Shown here: piece by piece, positions 1 through 12,051 of the stretch | How the letters are laid out: the number at the start of each line of letters is the position of its first letter | Numbering within the stretch: the first letter of the stretch is position 1 | The notes under the pieces: generated by a model | What the model was told of the DNA's origin: nothing | The model's database searches: none | The model's input: only the letters and a program-made list of their open reading frames with translations | Program-made: the position numbers and the translations under genes | Source of the DNA: Lineus longissimus | Taxonomy: Eukaryota; Nemertea; Pilidiophora; Heteronemertea; Lineidae | Assembly: GCF_910592395.1 (NCBI RefSeq) | Contig: NC_088323.1 | Coordinates: forward strand, 13,751,501 to 13,815,500 | Length of the DNA: 64,000 nt | Reading direction: 5' to 3'

Positions 1-3000
1 CAAGTGCCCTTTTCTTTGGCTGCTCCGGGCTTTAGGGTTGCAACGGCAACATAGCAACCGCGTACTCCACCATACGTCTCAAGAGCATTCTTCATATCCA
101 GGGCAGTCTGGACATCATGCCCCTCATTCACATATCGCTGCATGTGAGCCTTCATTGGGGCAATTTTTCTATCACATATATCTTTGCCCGATTGGGCCTC
201 GCTAAAGTCATATCGTTTTATGAAAATCCCCTTGGCTTTAGACAGTGATGGCAGAGACAATAGCAGGGAAGCGTTGTGGTAACAACCCGCATTGTCAGAC
301 CGAAGGAACAGCTCTGTCACTTGTGGCAATTCGACTTGAAGCTTTGCGATGCAGGCCTCAATCAACGAGTAGACACTGAACCAATCCTGCTTGCATTGAT
401 CGAGCACGTGGACAAAGCAGTGTATCTGGAAAAAAACAAAAATTACAAAACTTTAAAATGAGACGGTGAACGTAAGGAGGAATTCGTCTAGGGTGAGATA
501 CATGTATTGGCATGTATCACTTAAATTTGCTGTCACTTTGGGAAGAACATCAAACATCCATCATCAATTAGTATTGATGACAGGACATCATTCCTGTGAA
601 ACAAATGAACTATACTGCCCTTGGCATTATAGTATAATTGAAATAGGTGATCCTCTCCCAGCACACAGACTGTTTAGTTTTTGAGTTCTTCAGTCCAAAT
701 CACTCTGTGCATAGGCTACCACTTCTTTAAAAAGTTACACCAGCCTCTTTTCACTCATTCAACTGGAAGGTCCTTCAGTCACGCAGATTGGAGAACAGTG
801 TCACACCGAAACATTCATACATGGAGGACCTCTGCAACTAACCTGGAACTCGTTTTCCATTGTCTTTGTCACCAACGCAGACACATGCCTGGAGATGCCT
901 TTCTTAGCAAACCAGTCTTGCTGGGCCTCACGGAACTTCATCGGTAGGAATTTCATTGCCCAGTCCATGGTCATCAAGCACTGGTTTGGCAGCAGCTCAT
1001 CAAGAATTTTGGTCTTGGCCCTCTCCTGGTTCTTGGCCCTCAGCAAATGTGCCTTCAGTTGAATGATCTTCTCCTTTGCCGCTTCAAAATCAAAAAGAAG
1101 CTCTTCCCTCTGTTTCTCATACCTGAAAACAAGACCGCATGATACGTTAGCACAAGCATAAGCATGGGGTGGCATAAGTCACTCAGGCAGTGTTTACTTT
1201 GAGCCTGAAATTTGGGATAGGGTATTGACATTCAATTGAGTTCTACACCACAGTAACAATATACAGATTGAGACACACCATCAGTCAGCAAATTGTTGGA
1301 ACTGACAAATCACTGTTTGATTCCTGAGAAAGTCCATGACCACACACTTATTCTCAGAGGTGTGTGCTACTGAATCAAACTTGATGTAAGGCAAGTAGTT
1401 GAATGATGGTTCAGGAAACAATCAAGAAAACAGCCAGAAGATCATGATGGCATTGAATGTCATTCATCAACACAAATCCTAGGCATACAGAACATGCTTG
1501 GCATAAGAAAATATCCATACCTGTATGACACGTCTGAATCGCTGAAGGCTGACTCGATGGTATCAAATATATACGATATCTCGTCACATCGTTGACATGA
1601 AAAATCATGTTTGTGGCTGCAAGGTGTTGTACCATCCCCCAAGGCATACATGATACAGTGGTCAGGGCACTGGCTGGCTTCGCTGACATGAAGTTTGAAA
1701 TCCGTCTTTAGGTAAACCCTCGCAGACTGAATCTTGACATTCAAGTCCTCTATTGTTGCATGTGGATAACCTGAAATTAATGTGAAAAAAAAGTTAATTT
1801 GATAAGCAGGTTGCATGTGAAATTCTTTTGAGTTCACTATGAATATAATAGTGCTTGACTGATGCATGTGGGCCTATCTTTTCTATTAGCAGATTGAGAA
1901 AAACAAAGAGTACAAGTGAAACAGAATGGGCATAGTTGGCTTGGCCGAATGGGTATAGCTGGCTTGGCAATGTGTTACAATCAGTTTTAGGCAGCCTATG
2001 TGACTGAATAATGCAGAAGACTCAACCGTATCAGTGTTTACATTTTTTATACATACCACAGTCTCCAAGGACTTCCAAAACTTTGAGTAGGGTATCGAAT
2101 GCTTGAGATCCTTCTGCGGCAATGTTGTCTAATCCAGCCAGGGACTTTTTTTGAGATGCAGCGCACACCTGAATGAAAGACAATTTTATTTTACAACCAA
2201 TATGTAAACAAGTGAGGAAAAAGACATGAAAGAAGTGTCATTAAACATGTCATATATTCAATAATACTACTAGGATGTACTTCTCCCCTTTTTCAATCAA
2301 TAGACGGTCCAACTTTTCCCATACTTTCTCACGGAATACCCTTGGATTTCAACTTGTTTTGGGCAGACAAACACAATTTCCAAATCCACAGCAGAAGAAC
2401 TCAAAATAAATCTTTGCCAAGGAGTTGCATTTGCTGTTACCTTTGGAAGTCGAACTCCAAATACCTGTAATTGGCATTCTTGCCTGAATTATTGAGAAGA
2501 GTGAGCTTCTTTTCAGTGGTTGAAAACCAATTTCCTCGCAGTATGCTAGGTACATCTGAATGAGTCTTGACACGATGGTAGTCCTCACAACATTTGGTAT
2601 CTCCAGTTTCTCCCCATGGCTCAGCTTCATGGTACGAGTTCCATATGCTACATCTTGAAGAAATTCTGGTCTAGAGATGAAGTCGAGGAAGTGATCCACC
2701 TTCGCCTCATCCATACGGGATCGGGTGACTGGCTCAATATGCACAGGTTGGGCTTGACCAACTTCAGTAGCGTGTTGTCTTGCCTTGTCAATTCTATAGA
2801 TAGTCAATCCTGGGATTAGTTCCTGCAAAAAGGTAGACATTGAATACTAGGTATTTTTTTAACAATAGCAATTCAAAATGTATATGCACAGTGTAAATAT
2901 GAGTGACAATGAGCAGGTCACTCAAGTTCAAGTGCATGTACATGTACATGTAAGATGTAACCTGGTTCCAACAACTGGAAATACCAGGGTCATTCTATTG

Positions 3001-6000
3001 TGATAGTTGTCCTTTCTCATACCTCTCATTCCACACATGACCCTGCTCATCAACCAACAGAACTTATTGATACAGCATAGCCTGAGGGGTTCAGTTGATA
3101 GAGTAGTGGGGACTGGCGGTAATGATGCTCAATTTTGTCGTCAATGAGGATGGGATACACCAACAGGGCTTGCCTACTACTACATGCCAATCCTTTGAAC
3201 TGCGTGCAACAGCTAATGAAATCTTGAAACTAACCAGCAACTGTGCTTTAGTGCGATTCGTAGCAAGGATGGATAGGATTTGTCTTTTGGTAAACCATGT
3301 TTCCGCCTCATTGTAGCACTTCACGACTGAAGCAGCTAAACTGTCATCCACTACCGATGGTGCAGGATGGACCAACGCCATCAATTCATCCTCTTGTCCA
3401 GGTGCGAGAAGATGAAGAACTAGACCAAGTGCTTCCCTTGCCTTCGATTTGTAATACCGTAGGGTTCTTTGTGAGGCACTGTCAATGGCAGTGACGAGCT
3501 GACCATCTACTGGAGCACATCCTCCTTTAGCAAGGAAACTATTCAGTGTTGCCAGTTCGACATTTCGTGGCGCTGGGGTAGGTGCCCAAGTCACATCCAT
3601 CACATCACAACCATTATCAGTCTCTGTACTTGGTGTGGAGCTACCATTTCCAGAAAGCAAGTGGCCACCCTGAAATGAAAGAGGAACTTTAAATGGCCAC
3701 ACCAGTAATTACTTATGTGTGCAACAAGACAGCATAGCATCAATGAAATGGTCCATGGACGTGTTGTCACTTTAAAGCCTCGAAGTTCCCTTACAAGCCG
3801 GCTATGAAAATCCAAATTTGACTCAAGATAGATTTTCACTGCAACTCACCAGCATAGCATTAGGAGCAGTCATCCTACAAAATGTCTTTTTATTGCACAG
3901 GACACATTGGCTGTACCTCTTTCACCTAGCATCAATGCTCACCATTATGATAACATTATCAGCTTCTGAGCATGATGATCCATTACCGGTACTCCCAGTA
4001 ACAGGCAAAATCACTCGCCAACTCTGGTCCTCTCCATCTCCACCCTGAAAGAAACAAGCTTCCTTACAACTCAGAGTCAAAACACTGAAAAGCAAACTGT
4101 GAGTTCCATGGGCTAATAGATTAAAATACTAGCACAGCCCATGCCATGTATGATGGCTTAAAGGGCTGCGGTGCCAAGATTAAACGAGCTCTGGTTTAAC
4201 AACAACAGACTAGAGCGTACGCTAGGATCAGAGTATCTCAACTCCTTTTGCACTAGATGTCGCGTCATTTACTGGGGCTACAATTTATTATAGAATAATA
4301 AATTTCCTTACATTGCACCGATGGGAAATTACCTGGATTCACTGAAGGAAATCTGACTGATTATTTATCAAATAATAAGGTACAAATTGTTGTGCCTAGA
4401 CTGTGAAGCTAAGAACACATACCTCAAATTCCGTACCATCAGGTTCCTTCGATTTTTCCTCAGGTTGAATTTCAGAGACAGGGGACAACGAAACTGTAGA
4501 TGTGGCAGGCTGAAAATTACAAACAGATAGCCAGTATTTTTCATGTACTTATAATCTATGCAACTGATGCCTAGAAACACAAAAGCTTTGTGACAGCTTC
4601 ATAGAGAAATTTGAACATTTACTTGGACCTCAGCACACGTAAACTAAAAGAGCTGCTAACCCCGCCCCCTCTCTCAGAATCTTTTATCCTCTCTGGCCTG
4701 TCCATGAAAACATGTTTTTTTCTCCAACAACACCACATCACCACAGTCTTTATCAATAAACAGCATTTGCACGTACTGGACTTACCTCCGCTGCACTTGA
4801 TCTAGTTTCTAAATTAGCCATGTATTCATGGGCCGTATTCAATATGCTGTTTTAGCGACTGTTTAGTTAAACGGTGATTACCTCTTAAGCGCCGTTTAAA
4901 TAGATGTTGTACGCGGGCGTATAAACGGAGGCCTAAACGGCCTTTCAAAAGTCGCGATCATCGGACATTTAGCTGTACGCGGTCAAATCCCCGATCATCG
5001 CGTAACTTTCATTGTCGACACCAGACCAAGTTTAATGAACTGACGTAATTCGAGACGGGTAGGGATATTTAAATGGGCTCGATCAGGCCTTGCACACTTT
5101 GTATGGTAGTTGCAACTATGGGACCGAAAAGAGCGGAAAATTTTACGCACGAGCAAAGGATGGGCCTCATCCAGCTCATTAGACTGCAGGTGAAGGTGAT
5201 AGAAGACAAACGATCGGATACCTCCTCCAACAGAAAGAAACAGAAGGCGTGGGACGAAATCGAGAAACAAATGGCGGCGAATTTTCCCGAGAGGGCGAGG
5301 GCCTCTGCAAAGGACCTCAAGGAATTATGGAGAAGGATGAAAGGGAAGACCAAAACGGTCGCACGGGATAAGAAAATAGATATGGCCAAGACTGGCGGTG
5401 GAGCACCGGAAGTTGACGACCTCGACGAAGAAACAGTCGCAATTTTGTCCATTATAGCAAAAGATTTGGAGCAGATTAAGAACACTTACGACGATGATTG
5501 CACTGGAGCGGTCACCGACACTCGCGATGAGGATGTTACTGCAGGCACCAGTTCAAGCGGAAATACAAATAAGAGGCAAGTATGCCTTCTGATGATTATT
5601 ATGAAAAATACACATTTCTGAGTTGCAGGAAGTGCGTGTATTTTACTGTCATTACAAGATACAGAGTGGCATCAGTATAAAACAAAAATATCTGGGATGG
5701 TTCTCGTGATGTAATGAACTGCAAAGCAAGTTACGAAAATTTACAAGCACTTGATTAACCAATGTTCTTTTACAGTGCATATCATTAGCCCACTGAATAC
5801 GATGATGACACCGAACCAGATGTCGAGTTAGAAGAAGTGAGAAGCAACGAGGATCAATTGTCAGTTTGGTAAGAGAATCGTTGAAAATGGTGGATGAAAA
5901 TTGTTGCCCTAATTTTCCTTTCAACAGTCATTAAAATGAAAAATTTCATTTCATCTTTTGAACACGATAGTCCTGTACTTTCTGATTTGTTAAAATGCCA

Positions 6001-8664
6001 CTCCTTTTTCAGCGGGAATAACAAGTCCTCAACTCGTGGAAGGCTGTCGCCGTCCTCGACAATCTGCCGTGAGCAGACAACCCACACCAGTTCACGTCAG
6101 CAGACACTCGTTGCCACACATCAGCAGAGAGCCGTCGCTCCGAGACAGCCGACAAGTTCAGCATTACAGAAGACGACCGAAGCCTTGTCTTATCTGAAAG
6201 AGGAACACGACATGAAGATGGAATTATTGGAACTTCAGAAACAGGCAGCTATATGTAAACGAAAGGCCTATGAAGCAAAAACTGAATATTACAAAGAAAA
6301 ACTTAAACAGAAGCGAATCGACCTTTGAATTCTGAAGGGACAAATCCACTTATTAATTCATCCATTTATGTTGCTCTTACTGATTAAAATGCTGCATGAT
6401 GAATCGTTGTCGGAATAAGTTTCCTCTGAAATTTACTTCAGCCGGGTTGATGGGTCGTTCTGGTTCACCGATTTCACCTCGAGGAAGGTCAGCTTCTGGC
6501 TCCGGTACAGGATCATTCATTCGTGTGGCGAGATTATGTAAGCAGGTGGTCGCAACTATTATTGCCATGTTGTGATCCAACTGAAAAATGAAATTTAATA
6601 TCAGAGTCAGTTTATCTGTGTTAACGTGTTTTTTTGGCAAAGCGTACAACACAAGGGGGAGTAAACCGTTTCCATCACCAGTGAACCGTTTATGATACTC
6701 ACTGAACACCTCAGATGCATTCCCTTGGAGACGCAGGGAAATCTCTTTTTCCAAATCCCGAATGCTCGTTCAACCACTCCCCGGGTACGTCGTTGGGCAT
6801 TGTTGTAACGGTTCTCCTCTGGTGTTGTTGGGTTGCGAACCGGGGTAAGCATGAACGTGCTGCAAGTGTAGGCCGGATCCCCTAGCAAAATGCCTCTGTA
6901 TTCCCCTGCTTGAAATTTACGGAATAGTTGTGATTCTTGAAATATCCGCGAGTCATGTGCCGAACCGTACCATCTGGCAACAATGTTAGTGAAAAGAAGT
7001 TGATGGTCCACAACACCCTGGCAGTTGATACTATACCAACCTTTACGATTGATAAAATGGGCCGCACGCTCCCCACCAGGATTAACTATAGCAACATGGG
7101 AACCGTCTATAGCACCAACGACCCCAGGGAATTGGGCAATCTCATAGAAGCCTTCGGCAATAGTTCTCCTTTCTTCCGGTGTGGTTGGAAAGTGAATGAA
7201 TTGCTGACGTCTGGCACAAATAGCAGAGGAAACGCGATGAACCACCCTGCAGACAGTTGCCTGGGATACGCCACACATATCACCAATGTCCATTTGGAAT
7301 GATGCCCTGGCATAAAAGCGCATGGCAACCAGCACCTGCTGCTCCGGGTTCAGAGCATGATTACTCTCCTTTAGTGGCATCAAATCTGGGGCTAAGAAAT
7401 CTACTAGCCAACGAAATGTGTCCTTGGAAACCCGGAATCTGCGGATAAATTTACTGTCGCTATACTTTCGGAGCGCATCCACTCGGACCTCAAATACTCT
7501 TTCGACACGAGGACGGCCCAACAGTACCTCCTCCTCCTCCTCCTCTTGTGCAAACTCAAGAATTTGTAAAACCGCCTCCATGATGTCTAAACCTGTGCTG
7601 CATGTACTTGCGTTCCACCTAAACGCGGACATAAACATGCCCAGCCCGGCGATTAAATTTTCTTTTGTTGCTTAGACGTCGGCTAACCGCATGTTGGATA
7701 ATAGCTTATTCTGAATTGGCGTATAACTTTAGACAGGCGATGATCGGGCGATCAAGAAATTTGTACGCGCGTAACCCTTAAACAGTCGCTAAAACACCAT
7801 ATTGAATACGGCCCAAAGTGAATTTTGCCTACATGTGGGTGTCACGATTTGAATGGATCAGGAGCAGTCCTCATAAAGTGACAAACAAATGTTGTGCCCA
7901 ACCGCTAGTACATGTAGTATGAAAACAAACTAGGCCTACCGTACCAGTATGCGAGTCCTGACTCGCTTTTAGTGAGACCAATCACTCTCCGAGCCCTACT
8001 GTAGTCAATGGTGGGTAGTGTAAGCTCCATAAGACAAGTTTTTACTTGCGACAAGGGCCTGGCCTGGATTGACAGAGCCTGGCACAACGCCTAGGCCTAC
8101 ATGTATTCATATAACAGCCCAGTACACTGCTGAGGCCCTAATAATAGGCCTAACATGTTCCAAGATGTACTGAACTACTGGCACTGCCTTACCTGATCCA
8201 ACAGGTACAAGCACGTCCCACTGGTTCCAAATTTCTTTGGACTTCTCTGGATGGACCTGGCCTCCTCCATATTGTTTAGCTCTCCGTGGCTTTTCCTTGG
8301 ATTTGGGAGGGTGTAAAGGGTGTGGACATTTCCTGGACGAACTCCAAAACAAACTCCTCTGGTACCTGTGTTTTGGACAAACGGTGGTGTCCAACACAGA
8401 ACTGTCAATATCGAACACACCAGCACGGAGTGCAATCAGCTGCCATTCTGTTTTGACCTGGGCAGCCTGATTTGGAGTCAAACAACGGCTCAAATGAGCG
8501 TTCACATCTTTCTTGCACTGCTTCAATGGGAGGACACAAGTGTCATGAGGATAACTTCCTACCAGTCCACATTGGAAATCCTTTATTATTTCAGAAAAAC
8601 CGCACTTTAGTTGAAGTGTTCTTTCTTCCTCCATGCTGCATCCATGCACATGACCTGATAACAT
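1..8664 (-). CDS. Unnamed ten-exon protein gene with SDNAGCYH motif (3' end outside window)
   Basis: I do not recognise a named function. In-window exons, 5' to 3': 8664-8193, 4808-4786, 4509-4423, 4044-3943, 3669-3235, 2822-2484 (GC donor), 2168-2057, 1770-1521, 1122-843, 425-1. Every junction has an AG acceptor and a GT/GC donor, and phases agree throughout (1,0,0,0,0,0,1,2,0), giving about 840 residues without a stop. The start is uncertain: the frame opens after a TAA near 8728 and offers ATG at 8664 or 8634. The N-terminal exon has a C-x2-H and C-x-H-P cluster around VCPKHR, the middle has a basic block LRYYKSKAREAL, then VTRSRMDEAKVDHFLDFISR, a Cys/His stretch CPDHC...CSHKHDFSCQRC, a coiled coil (YEKQREELLFDFEAAKEK), MDWAMKFLP, and HCFVHVLDQCKQDWFSVYS leading to RSDNAGCYH and YDFSEAQSGKDICDRK. 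The last part resembles an RNase H-like fold, so a transposase-derived protein is possible (inference). A Harbinger element sits in the first intron. Confidence 0.75.
4830..4865 (+). repeat. Left terminal inverted repeat of Harbinger A
   Basis: This 36 bp end matches the reverse complement of 7779-7814 at 35 of 36 positions; the one difference is C versus G at position 18. Confidence 0.92.
5118..6328 (+). CDS. Harbinger Myb/SANT-like DNA-binding protein, three exons
   Basis: Exons are 5118-5579, 5789-5868 and 6013-6328, with phases 0 and 2 that keep a single open frame. The N-terminal part (MGPKRAENFTHEQRMGLIQL onward, about 80 residues) is a Myb/SANT-like trihelix with the expected tryptophans in KAWDEIEKQM and LKELWRRMKGK. 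An acidic linker (EYDDDTEPDVELEE) follows, then a Ser/Thr/Gln-rich stretch and a C-terminal coiled coil (LKEEHDMKMELLELQKQAA...KLKQKRIDL). In PIF/Harbinger elements such a partner brings the transposase to the nucleus and to the element ends (family knowledge). An in-frame ATG at 5073 would add 15 residues; 5118 is preferred because the conserved domain begins there. It converges on the transposase gene, leaving only 48 bp between their stop codons. Confidence 0.85.
6377..7638 (-). CDS. Harbinger DDE transposase (HARBI1/DDE_Tnp_4 type), two exons
   Basis: Exons are 7638-6703 and 6580-6377, joined in phase 0 by a 122 bp intron, giving about 379 residues, a normal length for the family. An N-terminal helix-turn-helix region runs through KFIRRFRVSKDTFRWLVDFL and DIGDMCGVSQATVCRVVHRV. 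The catalytic core shows all three acidic residues in context: VVGAIDGSHVAI (first D), LLGDPAYTCS (second D) and RTRGVVERAFGIWKKRFP (E). The second exon supplies the conserved IIVATTCLHNLA helix. This enzyme cuts and rejoins element ends at short AT-rich targets (family knowledge). No stop or frameshift is visible in either exon. The start could be the ATG at 7638 or a downstream ATG near 7582 (MEAVLQ). It is distinct from the transposases at 29 kb and 47 kb. Confidence 0.92.
7779..7814 (-). repeat. Right terminal inverted repeat of Harbinger A
   Basis: This is the partner of 4830-4865, read on the minus strand. Subterminal sequence on both sides is rich in CGATCATCG and GTACGCG words that are shared imperfectly. 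Confidence 0.92.
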
Positions 8665-8715
8665 GTGCCATGCTTGTGTAACTGCTGTTGTTGTTGCATG
8701 CAGGACGGTTTCCAA

Positions 8716-9089
8716 CCTAACCGCTTATCTCTCGAAAGGGCTACTCGGCCCCAAAGGGATTAAAATTGAGGGGTGGGCGGGGGAAATGGTAAATTTCATA
8801 TCCTAAAGGTCTCACTAATACTCAGTAATATTTTGGGAGGGATTCATAAGGGGATCCAGAGATATATGCTTTATATGGTCTCCGGGAGGGGACCCCGGAG
8901 GGACGCGCAGTCGGGCCCGCTGCGAAAAAACCGGAAGAGTTCCCTGGATTTTTTTTTTTTTAATTGAAAAGCAATATAGTAAGCTTTATCCATGTAAAGG
9001 TCACTTGCCAAAGACCTGCAATGGCTGAGGAATCTTGTCTCAAATATGGCACATTTTTCAAAAATGGGGTGTAGAGCATTTTTGGGACA
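8716..9089. other. Gap between host gene and DIRS copy 1
   Basis: No coding support. A GC-rich palindromic patch near 8880-8905 (CCGGGAGGGGACCCCGG) and a run of T near 8950 are the only features. A promoter for the minus-strand gene could lie at the left of this stretch but no motif supports it. Confidence 0.5.
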
Positions 9090-10163
9090 CCCCTTACCCT
9101 CCTATAAGAATATTTTGGGGCAAATAAAAATTATGGATAATATGGCTCAAGGCCCCATCTTTCAATTCCACATCAATAGTATTCAACAAGAATTGGGGAA
9201 CTGGTGCCAAAAATTAGCTGCAATAGGTCTAGTTTGGAGGTATTTTCTAATAGATAATGCATAGGAAAGGGGTAATGGTCGTACACCGGAACCATAGGGT
9301 GTATGGCCAAACGAAGCCACCAGCCTTCATACCTCCCCCAGTGTAGCCCATGGTAAAAATTGCAACCAAATCTGTTGACCCCCCATCTTGCCACTTCTGC
9401 ATGATATTGCATGGTTCTCTCATGGACTGGCACTTAACTGCTAAAAGGCTTAAAAAATCAATTGTGGTCTTGTCTCCCATTTGAGTTCTGCCTTGGCCCA
9501 ATCTGTCAAGCAAGTCTTTTTGTCATAGTCGCCAGTTTGTAATTGGAGAGCCTGCATCTTATTAGCTTCCAACTGTCTGTAATAAAATGGGCCATACATC
9601 ACCCCGGGAAAGCAAGACACCAAAGTACCGATAACCTCGGCAAGTAATTTTATAGTAGGCCTCCCTTGGCTCTGTAGGCTTGAGCATATGGCTTCGACCT
9701 TTCCACTTTCTGTGGTGTGAGGAAAACCGCAATAAGTATTGAGTCAAATATGAATCCAATAAATTCCCTTTGTTGCCTTGGTGGCCATTTTGACTTAATG
9801 GGATGGAGAATTAACATATGGTCAACTAGTATTGTAGTAGCCATCATTGCACTTCTGGCACATGCCAGTGTCATATCTTGCTTCAGCCGCAGATCGTCAA
9901 CATATATGACCGATGTGATACTTTGCTGCCTTATGCGTGCCATAATCGGTTTCATTAGGTTTTTCCATAGCCTTGGACACGGGCCAAGCCCATTCGGGGA
10001 GCATGTATACTGAAATAATCTCAAACTTTAAATATCTTTGTGAATTTCTGTGTCTAGGTACACAATAATTCGCATCTTTGATATCAATTGTGCATTGATA
10101 GCAACCAGGCGTCATCAAATCTACAACGGTCTTAATGCCCTCCATTTTAAAATGGGCATCCAT
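9090..10163 (-). pseudogene. DIRS reverse transcriptase / RNase H, broken
   Basis: Reading 10163 to 9650, the frame pieces carry FKMEGIKTVVDLMTPGCYQ, TIDIKDANYC, RLFQYTCSPNGLGPCPR and the polymerase signature VIYVDDL, followed by REFIGFIFDSI. These are the spaced motifs of DIRS-type reverse transcriptases, where a P-x-G-L-x-x-x-P-R block precedes the YVDD box. Below 9482 traces of RNase H remain (a GWGY-like GYTGGGMKAGG block and a degraded LELKA-like helix) but with stops in every frame. The frame changes near 10020, where a 10 bp stretch present in copy 2 (GAATGGAAG region) is missing. It is not functional. Confidence 0.8.
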
Positions 10164-10572
10164 CTTCTTCTTCTTCTTCAGCGTTCAACCTGCCTAAGTA
10201 AAAGGGCATCAATCAAATGCTTGGATAATTATATATGTTCCATCCATCTTTGGCCTCAGAAAAATTCGGGAAATAAGCTATATTGGCTTTTGGTGGCATT
10301 CTATTATCACTTTCTTCTCCAGAAGATACATAATTCCACCATTAGTGGCCTCAGTTACCTCTGTTAGATTTTATTTTGGATGGCACCCTAGTTTGTCGAG
10401 GCGGATCTCCATCAAACTCAAGCTGGTAGCCTTGACAATATTGAGGAGAAAAGGATCAGATGTTGATTCCTTCCAGTTTTCAAAATACATGTAATGTCGT
10501 ATTCAAACTGCTTCAAAATGGCGAATATCGGCCTCCGATTTTGCTAACGGTTTGCTCAATGAACTCATTGAG

Positions 10573-12007
10573 ACGTAATGACGACATTTTCGTGAGCTCA
10601 GAAACTATTAATTTCAACTTAACCAGGTAGCTATGAATAATTTGAATAATTTCCAACAGAAATCTTTATGAAATATGCAATATTGGTGAACAGAGCGCCG
10701 TTTGAAACAACAGTGCGTCATCGTTTTCTTCAACGCATTTTCAGTATGCCCGCGGTGAAACTCGGCCCTTTTCATCAAATTTGGTATCTCATGACAACGG
10801 AGGTGTCCTCTAAGAGAATCCAGTCCGACTTTTTGCACATATTACAAAGAAATGCCTTGACTACCTGAAAATACAATCTGTTTGGCATTCCGAAGGTCAG
10901 TTTTGCTTGCAGCGCGAATGCAAAAAGACCAGTTGCGCTTAAAGGGGTACCTGTTTTAAGTGCAGTTTCCGCAAAATGTGAACACTGCGGTGGCACAAGG
11001 CATGAATTGCCTTGCCCAAGGACTAAACAAATATGCTTCTATATGATAGCTTGATTCTTTCCGAATAAGAATATGCATGATTTGCAGTATGTGATTGAAG
11101 CTGAACGTGATTATTTTGCACAATTGAGGCGTTCTATATATTTCCACGTATGGGATGCTAAGTATGACACACTTTGAGCAGATTGTCATAGTACATATGA
11201 TATTTCTAGATGGTCGTTCCAGCCTTTCCTTTTGAGGAAACCAGTGTTGTTGGGTATCAGGAGACTTGTAGGAGGCTGCAATTTTATCATATGTTAAAAA
11301 AAGGCTGTCAGGGTAATGTCAACCTTACCTTAAGGTCTCATTAGGGTGGGTTTTTTTTATTCATGAGCGCTAGTTCCTAAAATCATTGATTTCTCGGTAT
11401 GTCAGTGTTGATTTAGCAGTTATTTTGGCAAAGACTTTTTTTTTTTAGTTTCTGAAACCTAGAGCTCTACTCAATAGGCGGCTAACAAGAAACTACGCAT
11501 TTATACTGTTGTTGCCGACATATGTGTACACTGAACTTGGGATGTGCGTCGGCCCCGTGTTGAAATGCCGTCCAGTGCCAGTTGGTGGGTTTTTCGCTGA
11601 TTTGTGCAATCTCAAAAGTTCAATGGTTGACCCTCGATTTTTTTTGATTTTTGTGTAGCGTAAGCAACTGTTTTTCATAGGAGAATGGTCACTCTAAGAA
11701 TTATTCAGGAAAAAATGTATAATATTTTGGTTTTTTCGTTATTATCCGGCCTAATTGGCAAAATTGCCATTCGGGATGGTGAACAGAGCTAGGAGCAAGT
11801 GCGACGCTTATGATTTATTTTAAGAAATAAAATGCCCAATTTAACATCCTGCAGAATCAGGGGAATCGGGCGTTTCCAGTGCTATACGACACAAATGGAT
11901 TGTCCTCATGCATTCACTTTTGAAACGCATTTTATAATAGATGTTACGTCCTGTTAATGGGGCACGTCATCATCGCGTACATTTCGGAAAAACTCCCTAA
12001 CGAGACC
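10573..12007. mobile_element. 1,435 bp insertion inside DIRS copy 1, class unknown
   Basis: Copy 2 is continuous across this point (GAACTCATTGAG then TTCTGCATCATTG at 53748-53772), whereas copy 1 has 1,435 extra bases flanked by TGAG on both sides (10569-10572 and 12008-12011), a plausible 4 bp target duplication. The insert shows no recognisable protein and no clear terminal inverted repeat. It contains T-rich runs near 11340 and 11440. Confidence 0.6.
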
Positions 12008-12051
12008 TGAGCTCTGCATCATTGAAGGAAGTTGTACTTATATGGTCAATA

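Larger units (their letters stand above)
4830..7814. mobile_element. PIF/Harbinger DNA transposon A, apparently intact
   Basis: The element is 2,985 bp with 36 bp terminal inverted repeats that differ at one position, both starting GGGCCGTATTCAATATG. It carries the two genes expected of this superfamily, a Myb/SANT-like DNA-binding protein on the plus strand and a DDE transposase on the minus strand, arranged tail to tail. Both genes splice into uninterrupted frames and the transposase keeps its catalytic triad, so the copy could be autonomous (inference). No clear 3 bp target duplication is visible: the flanks read CAT on the left and AAA on the right. It lies in the first intron of the minus-strand host gene, only 21 bp upstream of the 23 bp second exon. 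Confidence 0.92.

Noticed and set aside
6937-7302. 121-codon plus-strand ORF inside Harbinger A
   Set aside because: It is the shadow of the transposase gene on the opposite strand.
1-8664. Assignment of the multi-exon gene to the KDZ or Kolobok transposase families
   Set aside because: I could not match the defining motifs of those families from memory, and no terminal repeats around the gene were found, so no family name is given.
8175-8715. Start of the host gene at 8715
   Set aside because: The codon there is TTG; the first ATG codons in frame are at 8664 and 8634.
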